Position numbers and translations under genes: made by a program
The notes under the pieces: generated by a model
The model's input: only the letters and a program-made list of their open reading frames with translations
Databases searched by the model: none
Told to the model about the DNA's origin: nothing
Shown here: piece after piece, positions 36,485-46,521 of the stretch
How positions within the stretch are numbered: the stretch's first letter is position 1
How the letters are laid out: each line of letters begins with the position of its first letter
Assembly: GCF_000265245.1 (NCBI RefSeq)
Contig: NZ_AJKS02000002.1
Location: 277,573 to 334,335 of the forward strand
Direction of reading: 5' to 3'
Length of the DNA stretch: 56,763 nt
Source of the DNA: Halomonas smyrnensis AAD6
GTDB lineage: Bacteria > Pseudomonadota > Gammaproteobacteria > Pseudomonadales > Halomonadaceae

Positions 36485-36583
36485 CAGGGGAATCTCCGGG
36501 GTCGTCATGTCGTTCGCCGCGGTCACGGCGAGGCGCATCCTAGGGGGCACGGAACGATCCGGCAAGCACGATCTCGCCTCGCC

Positions 36584-36662
36584 TCCCGATACAAGAAGCC
36601 CCCGACCGAGGCCGGGGGCTTCTTCGCGTTGACGCATGCTGCCAGGGGCGATCAGGCCGCGG
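36584..36662. repeat. 79-bp direct repeat, copy B (terminator plus gene 3' end)
   Basis: Same orientation and about 91% identical to 34872-34950. It covers the hairpin and the last codons and stop of the djlA-like gene. Both gene ends encode RAAA then TGA inside the repeat. Confidence 0.88.
36593..36624. terminator. Terminator (copy B) after the djlA-like gene
   Basis: AAGAAGCCCCCG pairs with CGGGGGCTTCTT plus two further pairs near the loop; 28 bases after the stop codon on the minus strand. Confidence 0.83.
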
Positions 36663-37419
36663 CGCGGGCCTTGCGGATGCGCTCGTAGGCGTTGCCGATC
36701 TCGCTGGTGCGCTCCTTGGCCACCTCGCGCATGCTCTCCGGCATGCCCTTGGCGGCGAGCTTGTCGGGGTGGTTCTCGCTCATCAGGCGGCGATAGGCCT
36801 TCTTGATCTCGGCGTCGCTGGCATCGGACGACACCCCCAGCACCCCGTAGGCCTCCTCCAGCGAGGGGCCGGACTCGGCCGCCGCGCCGGCGCCACCGCC
36901 GCCGCGCAGCATCGCCTCGATGCGGGCGATCTCCTCCTCGGAACAGCCCAGCCCGCGCATCACCCGCGTCAGCATCTCGTGCTCGGCGGGGTGCAGCTGG
37001 CCGTCGGCGGCGATCGCCGCCAGCTGCACCTGCAGGAACACCTGACGCAGCGCCGGCTGGGCGCCGACGATCTGGCGCACCTTGGCCAGTTCGGCGTCGA
37101 GGTCGAAGTCCGCCGCCTTGCCGCGATTGAAGTCGGTCCGCGCCTTGGCGCGCTGCTGCTCGTTGAGGCGCAGGCGGTCCCACAGGGTGCGCGAGGCCTC
37201 GAGCTCGTCCTCGGAGACCCGGCCGTCGGCCTTGCACAGGCAGCCCATGACCGCGAAGGTCGATTCGAGGAACTGCGCCTGCACCCCGGCCAGCTTACCG
37301 AGCATGCTCTTGCGCAGGCGGCGCGCCAGCCAGTAGCCCAGGCCGCCGCCGATCAGCAGGCCCAGCGGCCCGCCGATCAGGAAGCCCAGCAGGGCGCCGA
37401 TGAATATCATGATTCTCAT
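36652..37419 (-). CDS. djlA: DjlA-like membrane-anchored J-domain co-chaperone
   Basis: 255 residues from ATG 37419, preceded by GGGAGAAG and overlapping the dxs stop by ATGA. A Gly-rich N-terminal helix ([20 protein letters not shown]) is the membrane anchor. A TerB-like middle domain follows ([35 protein letters not shown]), then a C-terminal J domain with the diagnostic HPD in [15 protein letters not shown]. It stimulates DnaK at the inner membrane. Layout and length match DjlA. Confidence 0.9.
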   Translation of the reverse strand: MRIMIFIGALLGFLIGGPLGLLIGGGLGYWLARRLRKSMLGKLAGVQAQFLESTFAVMGCLCKADGRVSEDELEASRTLWDRLRLNEQQRAKARTDFNRGKAADFDLDAELAKVRQIVGAQPALRQVFLQVQLAAIAADGQLHPAEHEMLTRVMRGLGCSEEEIARIEAMLRGGGGAGAAAESGPSLEEAYGVLGVSSDASDAEIKKAYRRLMSENHPDKLAAKGMPESMREVAKERTSEIGNAYERIRKARAAA

Positions 37420-39380
37420 GAGGCTTCTCCCGATTGGGTGGCATCGCCCGCCAGCCGGCGGCGGATCGCCGCCTCGATGCCGTCGGCGTCGAGGCCGCAC
37501 TCGGCCAGCAGCTCGGCGGGCTTGCCGTGTTCGACGAAGGCGTCGGGCAGCCCCAGGTTGAGCACCGCGCCGCGGTGGCCCTCCGCCATCAGCAGTTCGT
37601 TGACGCCGCTGCCGGCGCCGCCGGCGACCACGTTCTCCTCCAGGGTCACCAGCAGGTCGTGCTCGGCGGCGGCGGCCAGCACCGCCGCGCGGTCCAGCGG
37701 CTTCACCGAGCGCATGTTCAGATGGCTGGCGTCGAGCCGCTCGGCCACCTCGGCGGCCGGGACGTTGAGGCTGCCGAAGGCCAGCAGGGCGACCCTCGGG
37801 CCCTCGCCGCCGGCGCGCCGGCGGGTCTGCGCCTCGCCGATGGCGAGCGGCTCGAGGTGCGCCGGCATCTCGCTGCCCGGGCCGGTGCCGCGCGGATAGC
37901 GCACCGCGGCGGGACCGGCGTGATGGTAGGCGGCGCTGAGCATGGCCCGGCACTCGGCCTCGTCGGCCGGCGCCAGCACCACCAGGCCCGGCACGCAGCG
38001 CAGGAAGGACAGGTCCATGGCGCCGTGGTGGGTCGGGCCGTCCTCGCCGACCAGGCCGGCGCGGTCGATGGCGAAGGTCACGTCCAGCTCCTGCACCGCC
38101 ACGTCGTGGATCAGCTGGTCGTAGCCGCGCTGCAGGAAGGTGGAGTAGATCGCCACCACCGGCTTCATGGCCTCGCAGGCCATGCCGGCGGCCAGCGTCA
38201 CCGCGTGCTGCTCGGCGATCGCCACGTCGAAGTAGCGCTCCGGGTATTCCTGGGAGAAGCGGATCAGGTCGGAGCCCTCGCGCATCGCCGGGGTGATGCC
38301 GATCAACCGCTCGTCCGCCGCCGCCATGTCGCACAGCCAGTCGCCGAAGACGTTGCAGTACTTTTTCGGTTTGGGCTTGGGTTCCGGCTCGGGCGCAGGC
38401 GCCGGCTTGAGCGGCGGCGGGGTGTCCTTCTTCTGCGGCTCGCCCTTCTCCAGCTTGGTGATCGCGTGGTAGCCGATGGGATCGGCCTCGGCGGGCAGGA
38501 AGCCGCGGCCCTTGCGGGTCTTCACGTGCAGGAACTGCGGGCCGTCCAGGTCGCGCATGTTGCGCAGGGTGTGGAGCAGCGCCGGCAGGTCGTGGCCGTC
38601 GATGGGGCCGATGTAGTTGAAGCCCATCTCCTCGAACAGCGTGGCCGGGCTGACCATGCCCTTCATGTGTTCCTCGGTGCGCCGCGCCAGCTCCAGCGCG
38701 CCGGGCAGGTGCGAGAGCACCTTCTTGCCGCCCTCGCGCATGCTGGTGTAGGGCTTGCTGGCCAGTATCCGTGCCAGGTAGCTGGCCAGGCCGCCGACGT
38801 TCTCGGAGATCGACATCTCGTTGTCGTTGAGCACCACCAGCAGGTTGGCGTCGACGTGACCGGCGTGGGCCAGGGCCTCGAAGGCCATGCCCGCGGTCAG
38901 GGCGCCGTCGCCGATCACCGCGCAGGCGCGGCGGTTCTCGCCGCGGGCCCGGGACGCCAGCGCCATGCCCAGCGCCGCGGAGATCGAGGTGCTGGAGTGG
39001 CCGACGCCGAAGGTGTCGTACTCGGACTCGGCGCGCCGCGGGAAGGCGGCCAGCCCGCCGTACTGGCGGATGCCGGTCATGGCCTCGCGGCGCCCGGTGA
39101 GGATCTTGTGCGGATAGGCCTGGTGGCCGACGTCCCACACCAGGCGGTCGTGGGGCGTCTCGAGGGCATGATGCAGCGCCACGGTGAGCTCCACGACGCC
39201 GAGGCCGGCACCGAAGTGCCCGCCCGAGACGCCCACGCTGTAGAGCAGGTAGGCGCGCAGTTCGTCGGCCACCCGAGCGAGCTGGGCATCGTCCATGGCG
39301 CGCAGGGCGGCCGGCGTTTCCAGGGTGTCGAGCAGCGGCGTGGCCGGGCGCTCGAGCGGAATGTCATCGAACAGCTTCAT
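37416..39380 (-). CDS. dxs: 1-deoxy-D-xylulose-5-phosphate synthase
   Basis: 654 residues, ATG 39380. Thiamine-diphosphate enzyme: [29 protein letters not shown], the TPP/metal site [20 protein letters not shown] to NDN, and [20 protein letters not shown] in the second domain. Between the domains is a Pro/Lys-rich linker ([20 protein letters not shown]), longer than in E. coli. It makes the first committed intermediate of the MEP isoprenoid pathway; it is followed by ispA upstream on the same strand (35-base gap), forming an isoprenoid operon xseB-ispA-dxs-djlA. Confidence 0.96.
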   Translation of the reverse strand: MKLFDDIPLERPATPLLDTLETPAALRAMDDAQLARVADELRAYLLYSVGVSGGHFGAGLGVVELTVALHHALETPHDRLVWDVGHQAYPHKILTGRREAMTGIRQYGGLAAFPRRAESEYDTFGVGHSSTSISAALGMALASRARGENRRACAVIGDGALTAGMAFEALAHAGHVDANLLVVLNDNEMSISENVGGLASYLARILASKPYTSMREGGKKVLSHLPGALELARRTEEHMKGMVSPATLFEEMGFNYIGPIDGHDLPALLHTLRNMRDLDGPQFLHVKTRKGRGFLPAEADPIGYHAITKLEKGEPQKKDTPPPLKPAPAPEPEPKPKPKKYCNVFGDWLCDMAAADERLIGITPAMREGSDLIRFSQEYPERYFDVAIAEQHAVTLAAGMACEAMKPVVAIYSTFLQRGYDQLIHDVAVQELDVTFAIDRAGLVGEDGPTHHGAMDLSFLRCVPGLVVLAPADEAECRAMLSAAYHHAGPAAVRYPRGTGPGSEMPAHLEPLAIGEAQTRRRAGGEGPRVALLAFGSLNVPAAEVAERLDASHLNMRSVKPLDRAAVLAAAAEHDLLVTLEENVVAGGAGSGVNELLMAEGHRGAVLNLGLPDAFVEHGKPAELLAECGLDADGIEAAIRRRLAGDATQSGEAS

Positions 39381-39415
39381 GAAGACTCTATCTGTCAGGG
39401 CGGCCGCGGGCCGCC

Positions 39416-40303
39416 TCAGTGGTCACGCTCGATCATGTATCGGGCCAGTTCGGCCAGGGGCGCGGCGGCCTCGCCCAGCGGCGCCAGCGACGCCACGCCC
39501 TCCTCGACCAGCTCGTCGGCCCGGGCCCTCGCACCCTCGAGCCCCAGCAGGCTCGGATAGGTGGGCTTGGCGCGGGCGGCGTCGGCGCCGGAGGCCTTGC
39601 CCAGCGTCTCGGTGTCGCCGGTGACGTCGAGCACGTCGTCATGGACCTGGAAGGCCAGGCCGATGGCCTCGGCGTAGCGCGCCAGGGCCGCCAGCCGGGG
39701 GTCGTCGTCGGCCACCGCGACCAGGCCCCCCAGGCGCACCGCGGCGCGGATCAGCGCGCCGGTCTTGTGGCGATGCATGGTGGCCAGCGCGGTGACATCA
39801 GGGTGGCCGCCCACCGCGGCCAGGTCCAGCGCCTGTCCGGCGACCATGCCGTCGCGGCCGGCGGCATGGGCCAGGGTGGCGATCATCGCCGGCAGCCGCG
39901 GATGGGCGGTCTCGGCCAGCACCTCGAAGGCCAGCGCCTGGAGGGCGTCGCCGGCGAGGATCGCCGTGGCCTCGTCATAGGCGCGATGCACCGTGGGCTG
40001 GCCGCGACGCAGGTCGTCGTCGTCCATCGCCGGCAGGTCGTCGTGGACCAGCGAGTAGGCGTGGATCAGCTCCAGGGCCGCGGCCGGGGCGTCCAGCTCG
40101 GCATCGGCGGCGCCCAGGGCGCGGCCGGCGGCGTAGACCAGCACCGGCCGCAGCCGCTTGCCACCGACCAGCACGCCGTGACGCATCGCCGCCTCGAGGC
40201 GGGCATCGGCCACCTCCCGGCGGGCGAAGAGCGTCTCCAGGCGGGCATCGGCCCGTGCGCGATCGGCGGCCAGTCGCGCCACCAGGGTGTCAGCGTTCAC
40301 CAT
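39416..40303 (-). CDS. ispA: Farnesyl diphosphate synthase
   Basis: 295 residues, ATG 40303, overlapping xseB by 14 bases. The first aspartate-rich motif is [17 protein letters not shown], the second [19 protein letters not shown], with GGKRLRP at the substrate-binding lysine/arginine. It condenses IPP with DMAPP/GPP to farnesyl diphosphate. Context xseB-ispA-dxs is a standard gammaproteobacterial operon. Confidence 0.95.
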   Translation of the reverse strand: MVNADTLVARLAADRARADARLETLFARREVADARLEAAMRHGVLVGGKRLRPVLVYAAGRALGAADAELDAPAAALELIHAYSLVHDDLPAMDDDDLRRGQPTVHRAYDEATAILAGDALQALAFEVLAETAHPRLPAMIATLAHAAGRDGMVAGQALDLAAVGGHPDVTALATMHRHKTGALIRAAVRLGGLVAVADDDPRLAALARYAEAIGLAFQVHDDVLDVTGDTETLGKASGADAARAKPTYPSLLGLEGARARADELVEEGVASLAPLGEAAAPLAELARYMIERDH

Positions 40304-40592
40304 CGTCCTCCGCGGGCGGGGCGAAGGGCTGCAGATCGATGCCGCCGCCCTCGCCTTCGGTCAGGGTGCGCACCTTGAGTTCGGCCTCGTCGAGGCGGCG
40401 CTGGGCGTCGCGGGTCAGGCGCACGCCCTTCTCGAAGGCTTCCAGCGAGCCCTCGAGGGTCAGTTCGCCGGACTCCAGCCGCTCCACCAGCGCCTCCAGG
40501 CGCTCGACGGTCGCGGCGAAGTCCGCCGGTGCGGCCTCGCCTTCGGAGGGACTGTCTGCCTCGCCCCGGGGCCGGCTTTGCTGTTCCGCCAT
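40290..40592 (-). CDS. xseB: Exodeoxyribonuclease VII small subunit
   Basis: 100 residues from ATG 40592 (GAGGAAAG upstream); the frame opens further but without similarity. The core [20 protein letters not shown], then [28 protein letters not shown], is diagnostic of XseB. The N-terminus is a variable, polar extension. Small subunit binds XseA to degrade single-stranded DNA. First gene of the isoprenoid operon. Confidence 0.93.
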   Translation of the reverse strand: MAEQQSRPRGEADSPSEGEAAPADFAATVERLEALVERLESGELTLEGSLEAFEKGVRLTRDAQRRLDEAELKVRTLTEGEGGGIDLQPFAPPAEDDGER

Positions 40593-40888
40593 GGCTTTCC
40601 TCGTCGGTCGCTCCCACCATGAGGGCGACAGTATACACGCTCCCCCCCGGGGGTCGTCTGCCCCGGGCGTGCCGGGGCGGACGGCCCCCGCACGGCACGC
40701 CGGGCGGGCCTTATCATGCATGCGGCTCAAGTCGGCGACGCAGCATTTTCATCCCGGGATTTCCGCGCTGTGGTAGCATTAGCCACCTCATTTCGAGCCG
40801 ACAGCGGTTCAGGCTTCCGCCCTGGCGAAGGGCGCCAGCACCGGCCTGAGCGGCATGCGGCGCGCACCGTAGAAGGGTTGATTCGACC

Positions 40889-42139
40889 ATGGCCAAGACG
40901 TCCCTGGACAAGAGCAAGATCAAGATTCTGCTGCTCGAGGGCATCCACCAGAGCGCGGTGGACCACTTCCTCAATGCCGGGTACACCAACATCGAGCACC
41001 TGCCGACCTCGCTGGACGAGGAAACGCTGATCGAGAAGATTCGCGACGTCCACTTCATCGGCCTCCGCTCCCGTACCCAGCTCAACGAGCGCGTGTTCAG
41101 CGCCGCCGAGAAGCTGGTGGCCGTGGGCTGCTTCTGCATCGGCACCAACCAGGTCGACCTGGACGCGGCCCTGGTGCGCGGCATCCCGGTCTTCAACGCC
41201 CCCTACTCCAACACCCGCTCGGTGGCCGAGCTGGTGCTGGCCGAATCGATCATGCTGCTGCGCGGCATCCCCGAGAAGAGCGCCCGTGCCCACGAGGGCG
41301 GCTGGCTGAAGTCGGCCAAGAATTCCCACGAGGCCCGCGGCAAGGTGCTCGGCATCGTCGGCTACGGCAGCATCGGCGCCCAGCTCTCGGTGCTGGCCGA
41401 ATCGCTCGGCTTCGACGTCATCTACTACGACGTGGTGACCAAGCTCGGCATGGGCAACGCCCGCCAGGTGGGCAGCCTCGAGGAGCTGCTGGCCCGCGCC
41501 GACATCGTCAGCCTGCACGTGCCGGACCTGCCCTCCACCCGCTGGATGATCGGCGAGGAACAGATCGCGCTGATGAAGCCGGGCAGCATCCTGATCAACG
41601 CCTCCCGCGGCAGCGTGGTGGTGATCGAGGCCCTGGCCGAGGCGCTCGAGGCCGGCCGCCTCAACGGCGCCGCCGTGGACGTCTTCCCGGTCGAGCCCAA
41701 GGGCAACAACGAGGAGTTCGTCAGCCCGCTGCGCGGCCTGTCCAACGTCATCCTCACCCCGCACATCGGCGGCTCCACCCTGGAAGCCCAGGAGAACATC
41801 GGCATCGAGGTCGCCGAGAAGCTGGTGACCTACTCCGACAACGGCACCACCATCACCTCGGTCAACTTCCCCGAGGTGGCGCTGCCGTCGCACCCGGGCA
41901 AGCATCGCCTGCTGCACATCCACGACAACGTGCCGGGCGTGATGTCCGAGATCAACCGGGTGCTGTCCGAGAACGATATCAACATCCTCGGCCAGTTCCT
42001 GCAGACCAACGAGCGCATCGGCTACGTGGTCATCGACGTCAACAAGGACTACGGCCAGAAGGCACTGGAAGCGCTGAGCCAGGTCACCCACACCAAGCGC
42101 GTGCGGGTGCTCTACTCCGAGACCAGCTTCGAGGGTTGA
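40889..42139 (+). CDS. serA: D-3-phosphoglycerate dehydrogenase
   Basis: 416 residues, ATG 40889. It closely follows E. coli SerA (about 410 residues): LEGIHQSAVDHFLNAGYTNI, NAD-binding GIVGYGSIGAQLSVLAESLG, catalytic Arg in NASRGSVVV, Glu and His in LTPHIGGSTLEAQENIG, and a C-terminal ACT domain (LLHIHDNVPGVMSEINRVLS) for serine feedback. First step of serine synthesis. The 296-bp region upstream contains no other gene that I can support. Confidence 0.96.
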   Translation: MAKTSLDKSKIKILLLEGIHQSAVDHFLNAGYTNIEHLPTSLDEETLIEKIRDVHFIGLRSRTQLNERVFSAAEKLVAVGCFCIGTNQVDLDAALVRGIPVFNAPYSNTRSVAELVLAESIMLLRGIPEKSARAHEGGWLKSAKNSHEARGKVLGIVGYGSIGAQLSVLAESLGFDVIYYDVVTKLGMGNARQVGSLEELLARADIVSLHVPDLPSTRWMIGEEQIALMKPGSILINASRGSVVVIEALAEALEAGRLNGAAVDVFPVEPKGNNEEFVSPLRGLSNVILTPHIGGSTLEAQENIGIEVAEKLVTYSDNGTTITSVNFPEVALPSHPGKHRLLHIHDNVPGVMSEINRVLSENDINILGQFLQTNERIGYVVIDVNKDYGQKALEALSQVTHTKRVRVLYSETSFEG

Positions 42140-42164
42140 TCGCCCGAACGCCCCTCGCCCCGCT

Positions 42165-42193
42165 GACGACCCCGGCCACGCGCCGGGGTCGTC
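42165..42193 (+). terminator. Hairpin terminator after serA
   Basis: GACGACCCCGGC pairs with GCCGGGGTCGTC around a 5-base loop, 26 bases past the stop; the tail GCGTTCG is only weakly T-rich. Confidence 0.65.
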
Positions 42194-42291
42194 GCGTTCG
42201 GGCCCGGGATGCGCCCGCATCGGCGGAGCGGTAGAATGCCGCCACCCCAACCCGGTCCGTCCTTTGCGAGGACGACAACCAGGAGATCACC

Positions 42292-43272
42292 ATGACCACA
42301 CCTCAGACCACGGGGGGCATCGTCGTTGCCGCCCTGTACAAGTTCGTCACCCTCGACGACTTCGAAGACCTGCGCGAGCCCCTGCGCCAGGCGATGCTCG
42401 AGCACGACGTGAAGGGCACCCTGCTGCTGGCCCGCGAGGGCATCAACGGCACCGTGTCCGGCACCCGCGAGGGCATCGACGCCCTGCTGGCCTGGCTGGC
42501 CCGCGACCCGCGCCTGGCCGACGTCGATCACAAGGAATCCTACTGCGACGAGCACCCCTTCTATCGCACCAAGGTCAAGCTCAAGCGCGAGATCGTGACC
42601 ATGGGCGTGGACGGCGTCGACCCCAACGACACCGTCGGCACCTACGTCGATCCCGAGCAGTGGAACGCGGTGATCAACGATCCCGAGGTGCTGGTGATCG
42701 ACACCCGCAACGACTACGAGGTCGCCATCGGCTCCTTCGAGGGCGCCGTCGACCCGCAGACCAAGTCGTTCCGCGAGTTCCCCGAGTACGTGAAGGCGCA
42801 CTACGACCCCAGCCGCCACAAGAAGGTGGCGATGTTCTGCACCGGCGGCATCCGCTGCGAGAAGGCCTCCAGCTTCATGCTGGGCGAGGGCTTCGAGGAG
42901 GTCTTCCACCTCAAGGGCGGCATCCTCAACTACCTGGAGAAGGTGCCCGAGGACCAATCGATGTGGCGCGGCGACTGCTTCGTGTTCGACAACCGCGTGA
43001 CCGTGCGCCACGACCTCAGCGAGGGCGAGTACGACCAGTGCCACGCCTGCCGCATGCCGATCTCCGCCGAGGACCAGCGCTCCGAGACCTACGAGCCCGG
43101 CGTCAGCTGCCCACACTGCTTCGACTCGCTGCCGGAGAAGACCCGCGCCGCCGCCCGCGAACGCCAGAAGCAGATCCGCCTGGCCAAGGAGCGCGGCGAG
43201 CCGCATCCGCTGGGCCGCGATCCGCGGCAGATGAAGCCGGCGCCTCGGCCGACCGCCGACGAGACCGACTGA
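42292..43272 (+). CDS. trhO: tRNA uridine-34 hydroxylase, rhodanese-like
   Basis: 326 residues, ATG 42292 after AGGAG. An N-terminal acylphosphatase-like domain ([20 protein letters not shown]) precedes the rhodanese domain with active-site Cys in [17 protein letters not shown], then a cysteine-pair tail ([18 protein letters not shown]). This is the YceA/TrhO family, which hydroxylates wobble uridine of certain tRNAs in an O2-dependent, prephenate-independent manner. Single gene followed by a strong terminator. Confidence 0.93.
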   Translation: MTTPQTTGGIVVAALYKFVTLDDFEDLREPLRQAMLEHDVKGTLLLAREGINGTVSGTREGIDALLAWLARDPRLADVDHKESYCDEHPFYRTKVKLKREIVTMGVDGVDPNDTVGTYVDPEQWNAVINDPEVLVIDTRNDYEVAIGSFEGAVDPQTKSFREFPEYVKAHYDPSRHKKVAMFCTGGIRCEKASSFMLGEGFEEVFHLKGGILNYLEKVPEDQSMWRGDCFVFDNRVTVRHDLSEGEYDQCHACRMPISAEDQRSETYEPGVSCPHCFDSLPEKTRAAARERQKQIRLAKERGEPHPLGRDPRQMKPAPRPTADETD

Positions 43273-43314
43273 GCCGGCACGGCGCCCCGGGCGTCGCCGG
43301 CCTCGCCCCTCGAA

Positions 43315-43346
43315 ACCGCCGCGCCCTCGACGCGGCGGTTTTTTTG
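43315..43346 (+). terminator. Rho-independent terminator after trhO
   Basis: ACCGCCGCG and CGCGGCGGT flank a 7-base loop and are followed by seven T residues: a textbook terminator. Confidence 0.93.
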
Positions 43347-43422
43347 CCCGGGCGAAAACGCCAGGCTCCGTTAGACTTTCTAAGACTTTCGTCGCGAGAC
43401 GGGCTCGACAGCGCCCCGTGTT

Positions 43423-43468
43423 GTACACAATACTGTCCTGGTCTGCGACACAGACGCCGTACACAACA
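43423..43468. promoter_or_regulatory. Direct repeat GTACACAAyA, candidate operator
   Basis: GTACACAATA (43423-43432) and GTACACAACA (43459-43468), 36 bp apart, lie 90-136 bp upstream of the deaminase start in a less GC-rich stretch. Periodicity of about 3.4 turns fits regulator binding on one DNA face. The regulator is unknown. Confidence 0.35.
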
Positions 43469-43558
43469 CAACAAAGGCACCTGAACCAAGGCCCCGCGCC
43501 GAGACTCGACGAGGCTTGGGTAACCCTTTGTTGTCCACCGCACCCTCGGGAGGACAAC

Positions 43559-44908
43559 ATGACCGCCAATGCCCAGACCCTGTGGATCCGCCACCCCCGC
43601 GCCTGCAGCGATCCCGCCGCCGCCGGCGGGGTGGTGATCCGCGATGAACGCATCGTCGAGGCCGTGCCGGCGGGCGCCACGCCCGCCACGCCGATCGATG
43701 CCGCCTTCGACGCCTCTCGTCACGTGCTGCTGCCCGGATTGGTGAACACTCACCACCACTTCTATCAGACCCTGACCCGCGCCTATTCGCCGGCGCTGAA
43801 CAAGGCACTGTTCCCCTGGCTGACGACGCTCTACGACGTCTGGGCCCACCTCACCGAGGAGCAGCTGGCCGTCGCCAGCGAGCTGGCCATGGTCGAGCTG
43901 CTGATGAGCGGCTGCACCACCGTGGCCGACCACCACTACGTGTTCTCCGGCGCGCTTGAACACGCCATCGACGTCCAGGTGGCGGCCGCCCGCCGGCTCG
44001 GCGTGCGCGCCGCCCTGACCCGCGGCTCGATGAGCGTGGGCCGCGACGACGGCGGCCTGCCGCCGCAGTCGGTGGTGCAGGACGAGCGCACCATCCTCGA
44101 CGAGAGCGCGCGGCTGATCGGCGCCTACCACCAGCGCGGCGACGGCGCCATGACCACCATCGCCCTGGCGCCCTGCTCGCCGTTCTCGGTGAGCCGCGAG
44201 CTGATGCAGGAGAGCGCGCGGCTGGCCGAGGCCAGGGACGTGCGCCTGCACACCCACCTGGCCGAGACCGAGGACGAGACCGCCTACTGCGAGCGGCTGT
44301 TCGGCATGCGCCCGCTGGACTACCTGGAGGCCACCGGCTGGCTCTCGTCGCGCACCTGGCTGGCCCACGGCATCCACTTCGACGACGGCGAGATCGCCCG
44401 GCTCGGCGCCGCCGGCACCGGCATCGCCCACTGCCCGTCGTCGAACATGGTGCTGGGCTCGGGGCTGTGCCGCACCCTGGAGCTGGAGGCCGCCGGCTGC
44501 CCGGTGGGCCTGGCGGTGGACGGCTCGGCCTCCAACGACCACTCCAACCTCGCCGAGGAGATGCGCCAGGCGCTGCTGCTCGGCCGGCTGCGCTACTCAC
44601 CGAGCGAGGTCAGCCACGACGACGTGATCCGCTGGGCGACCCGCGGCTCGGCCGGCTGCCTGGGCCGCGACGACATCGGCGGCCTCGCCCCCGGCCAGCA
44701 GGCCGACCTGGCGCTGTTCCGCCTCGACGAGGCCCGCTTCTCCGGCGCCGAGAATCCCGTCGCCGCGCTGCTGCTGTGCGGCGCCCATCGCGCCGACCGG
44801 GTGATGGTCGCCGGCCGGTGGCGGGTGGCCGAGGGCCGGCCGCTGGGCGTCGACCTCGACGAGCTGCTGGCCCGCCACGACCGCGCGGCCCGGGCGCTGA
44901 GGGCGTAG
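43559..44908 (+). CDS. 8-oxoguanine deaminase-type amidohydrolase
   Basis: 449 residues from ATG 43559 with GGAGGA upstream; the frame opens further but without similarity. Metal ligands are visible in LVNTHHHFYQTLTRAYSP, LHTHLAETEDE, LAHGIHFDDGE and the aspartate of GLAVDGSASNDHSN. The HFYQTLTR loop and GIAHCPSSNMVLGSG are as in the 8-oxoguanine deaminase subgroup of the chlorohydrolase-like amidohydrolases (P. aeruginosa Pa0142 type), rather than SsnA or guanine deaminase. It would convert 8-oxoguanine to urate for purine catabolism. The adjacent purine permease supports this; exact substrate is inferred. Confidence 0.82.
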   Translation: MTANAQTLWIRHPRACSDPAAAGGVVIRDERIVEAVPAGATPATPIDAAFDASRHVLLPGLVNTHHHFYQTLTRAYSPALNKALFPWLTTLYDVWAHLTEEQLAVASELAMVELLMSGCTTVADHHYVFSGALEHAIDVQVAAARRLGVRAALTRGSMSVGRDDGGLPPQSVVQDERTILDESARLIGAYHQRGDGAMTTIALAPCSPFSVSRELMQESARLAEARDVRLHTHLAETEDETAYCERLFGMRPLDYLEATGWLSSRTWLAHGIHFDDGEIARLGAAGTGIAHCPSSNMVLGSGLCRTLELEAAGCPVGLAVDGSASNDHSNLAEEMRQALLLGRLRYSPSEVSHDDVIRWATRGSAGCLGRDDIGGLAPGQQADLALFRLDEARFSGAENPVAALLLCGAHRADRVMVAGRWRVAEGRPLGVDLDELLARHDRAARALRA

Positions 44909-44982
44909 CCAACGGCAAACCGTAAAGCGACAGCACACATCACAGGGTTTCCGCTTCAACAACGACAACAGGAGCCACCACC

Positions 44983-46338
44983 ATGTCGACCCCCGAGACC
45001 ACCGAGACCGCCGGCGAGGCGGCGACGCCACGGGTGCGCAGCACCCACGACGTCAACGCCATGCCGCCCCTGCACCGGGCGATCCCGCTGGGGCTGCAGC
45101 ACGTGCTGGCGATGTTCGTCGGCAACGTCACCGTGCCGATCATCATCGCCGGCGCCGCCGACCTGCCCGAGGACCAGACCGCCTTCATGATCCAGGCGGC
45201 GATGTTCGTCGCCGGCATCGCGACCCTGGTGCAGTCGCTGGGGCTGGGGCCGATCGGCGCCCGCCTGCCGATCGTCATGGGCACCAGCTTCGGCTTCGTG
45301 CCGGTGCTGATTCCCATCGCCGTGGGCATGGGCCTGCCGGCGGCGCTCGGCGCGGCGCTGTGTGGCGGCATCGCCATGGCGCTGGTGGGGCTCTTTTTGC
45401 CCTGGTTCCGCTTCCTGTTCCCGCCGGTGGTCACCGGCACCTTCGTGATCATGCTCGGCACCCTGCTGATGCCAGTGGGCTTCGCCTACGCCGGCGGCGG
45501 CTTCGGCGCCGAGGACTTCGGCGCCCTGCACAACCTGCTGCTGGCGGCGCTGGTGCTGCTGGTCACCCTGGGCCTGCACCAGTTCGGCCGCGGCATCTGG
45601 TCCGAGGCCGCGCCGCTGATCGGCCTGGTCGCGGGCTATGCGGCGGCCTCCGCCTTCGGCCTGGTGGACGTCGGCCCGATCGCCTCGGCGGACTGGGTCT
45701 CGCTGCCCATGCCGCTGACCATCGGCCTGGAATTCCACCTGGCGGCCATCCTGCCGGTGGTGCTGCTGGCGGTGGTGACCTGCGCCGAGTCGATCGGCGA
45801 CATCGTCGGCACCACCGCCGGCGGCCTCGACCGCGAGCCCACGGCCAGGGAGCTCTCCGGCGGGGTGATGGCCGACGGCCTGGCAAGCGTGTTCGCCGCC
45901 GTCTTCAACGCCTTCCCGCAGATCAGCTTCAGCCAGAACGTCGGCATGGTGGCGCTGACCGGGGTGGTCAGCCGCTTCGTGGTGGCCATCGGCGGCGGCT
46001 TCCTGGTGCTGGCGGGGCTGCTGCCCAAGCTCGGCGGGCTGATCTCGAGCATCCCCAACGCCGTGCTCGGCGGCGCCGTGCTGATCATGTTCGGCATGAT
46101 CGCCAGCGCCGGCATCAAGATGCTCTCCCACATCGACTTCAACCGCCGCAACATGGTGATCATCGGCGTCTCGCTGTCGGCGGCCATCGGCCTGCCGGCC
46201 CAGGAGGGCCTCTACGCCGGCCTCGCCGACAACGTCCAGGCGATCATCGAGTCCGGGCTGATTCCCGGCGCGCTGTGCGCCATCGTGCTCAACCTGGTGC
46301 TGCCCGGCCGCGACCGCGTGTTCCGCAACGACGTCTGA
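44983..46338 (+). CDS. NCS2 family purine/uracil permease
   Basis: 451 residues, ATG 44983 after AGGAG. 12-14 hydrophobic helices; family motifs GLQHVLAMFVGNVTVP, VMGTSFGFVP (Q/N-type helix 3), FPPVVTGTFVIMLG and FNAFPQISFSQNVGMVALTG (signature region), with the substrate-contact glutamate in TCAESIGDI. Proton-coupled import of nucleobases across the inner membrane. Separated by 74 bp from the 8-oxoguanine deaminase on the same strand, so the pair probably imports and deaminates oxidised or normal purines. Confidence 0.9.
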   Translation: MSTPETTETAGEAATPRVRSTHDVNAMPPLHRAIPLGLQHVLAMFVGNVTVPIIIAGAADLPEDQTAFMIQAAMFVAGIATLVQSLGLGPIGARLPIVMGTSFGFVPVLIPIAVGMGLPAALGAALCGGIAMALVGLFLPWFRFLFPPVVTGTFVIMLGTLLMPVGFAYAGGGFGAEDFGALHNLLLAALVLLVTLGLHQFGRGIWSEAAPLIGLVAGYAAASAFGLVDVGPIASADWVSLPMPLTIGLEFHLAAILPVVLLAVVTCAESIGDIVGTTAGGLDREPTARELSGGVMADGLASVFAAVFNAFPQISFSQNVGMVALTGVVSRFVVAIGGGFLVLAGLLPKLGGLISSIPNAVLGGAVLIMFGMIASAGIKMLSHIDFNRRNMVIIGVSLSAAIGLPAQEGLYAGLADNVQAIIESGLIPGALCAIVLNLVLPGRDRVFRNDV

Positions 46339-46378
46339 CGCGCGAGGCCCGCTCCGGCCAGCCCGACGGCCCCCTCCC

Positions 46379-46400
46379 GGCCGCCTCGCCCGAGGCGGCC
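46379..46400 (+). terminator. Possible terminator after the NCS2 permease gene
   Basis: GGCCGCCTCG-CC-CGAGGCGGCC forms a stable stem 41 bases past the stop; the tail has few T residues, so termination is uncertain. Confidence 0.45.
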
Positions 46401-46435
46401 GTCTCGTTGGCCCCCTGCGCGCCGGCCGGCAAGTT

Positions 46436-46448
46436 GGAAACCATTTCC
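46436..46448. promoter_or_regulatory. Candidate IclR-type operator GGAAA-CCA-TTTCC
   Basis: A 5-3-5 palindrome 74 bp upstream of the iclR-family start, of the GGAAAN3TTTCC form seen for IclR-family regulators such as AllR. It suggests autoregulation. It shares GAAACCAT with the operators before hmgA. Confidence 0.5.
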
Positions 46449-46521
46449 GCTGGCAAGACAGTTCCTGCCCGACGCGGTATGCTGAACGACTACTCGACCA
46501 GTCGCAGCAGGAGATCAGGCA

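Noticed and set aside
36485..36508. Upstream ATG (36508) as the start of the NhaC-like protein
   Set aside because: No ribosome site precedes it, while the ATG at 36484 has GGAG at the right distance.
40593..40888. Possible gene between xseB and serA
   Set aside because: Short overlapping frames on both strands lack ribosome sites and similarity; the region most likely holds the two divergent promoters.
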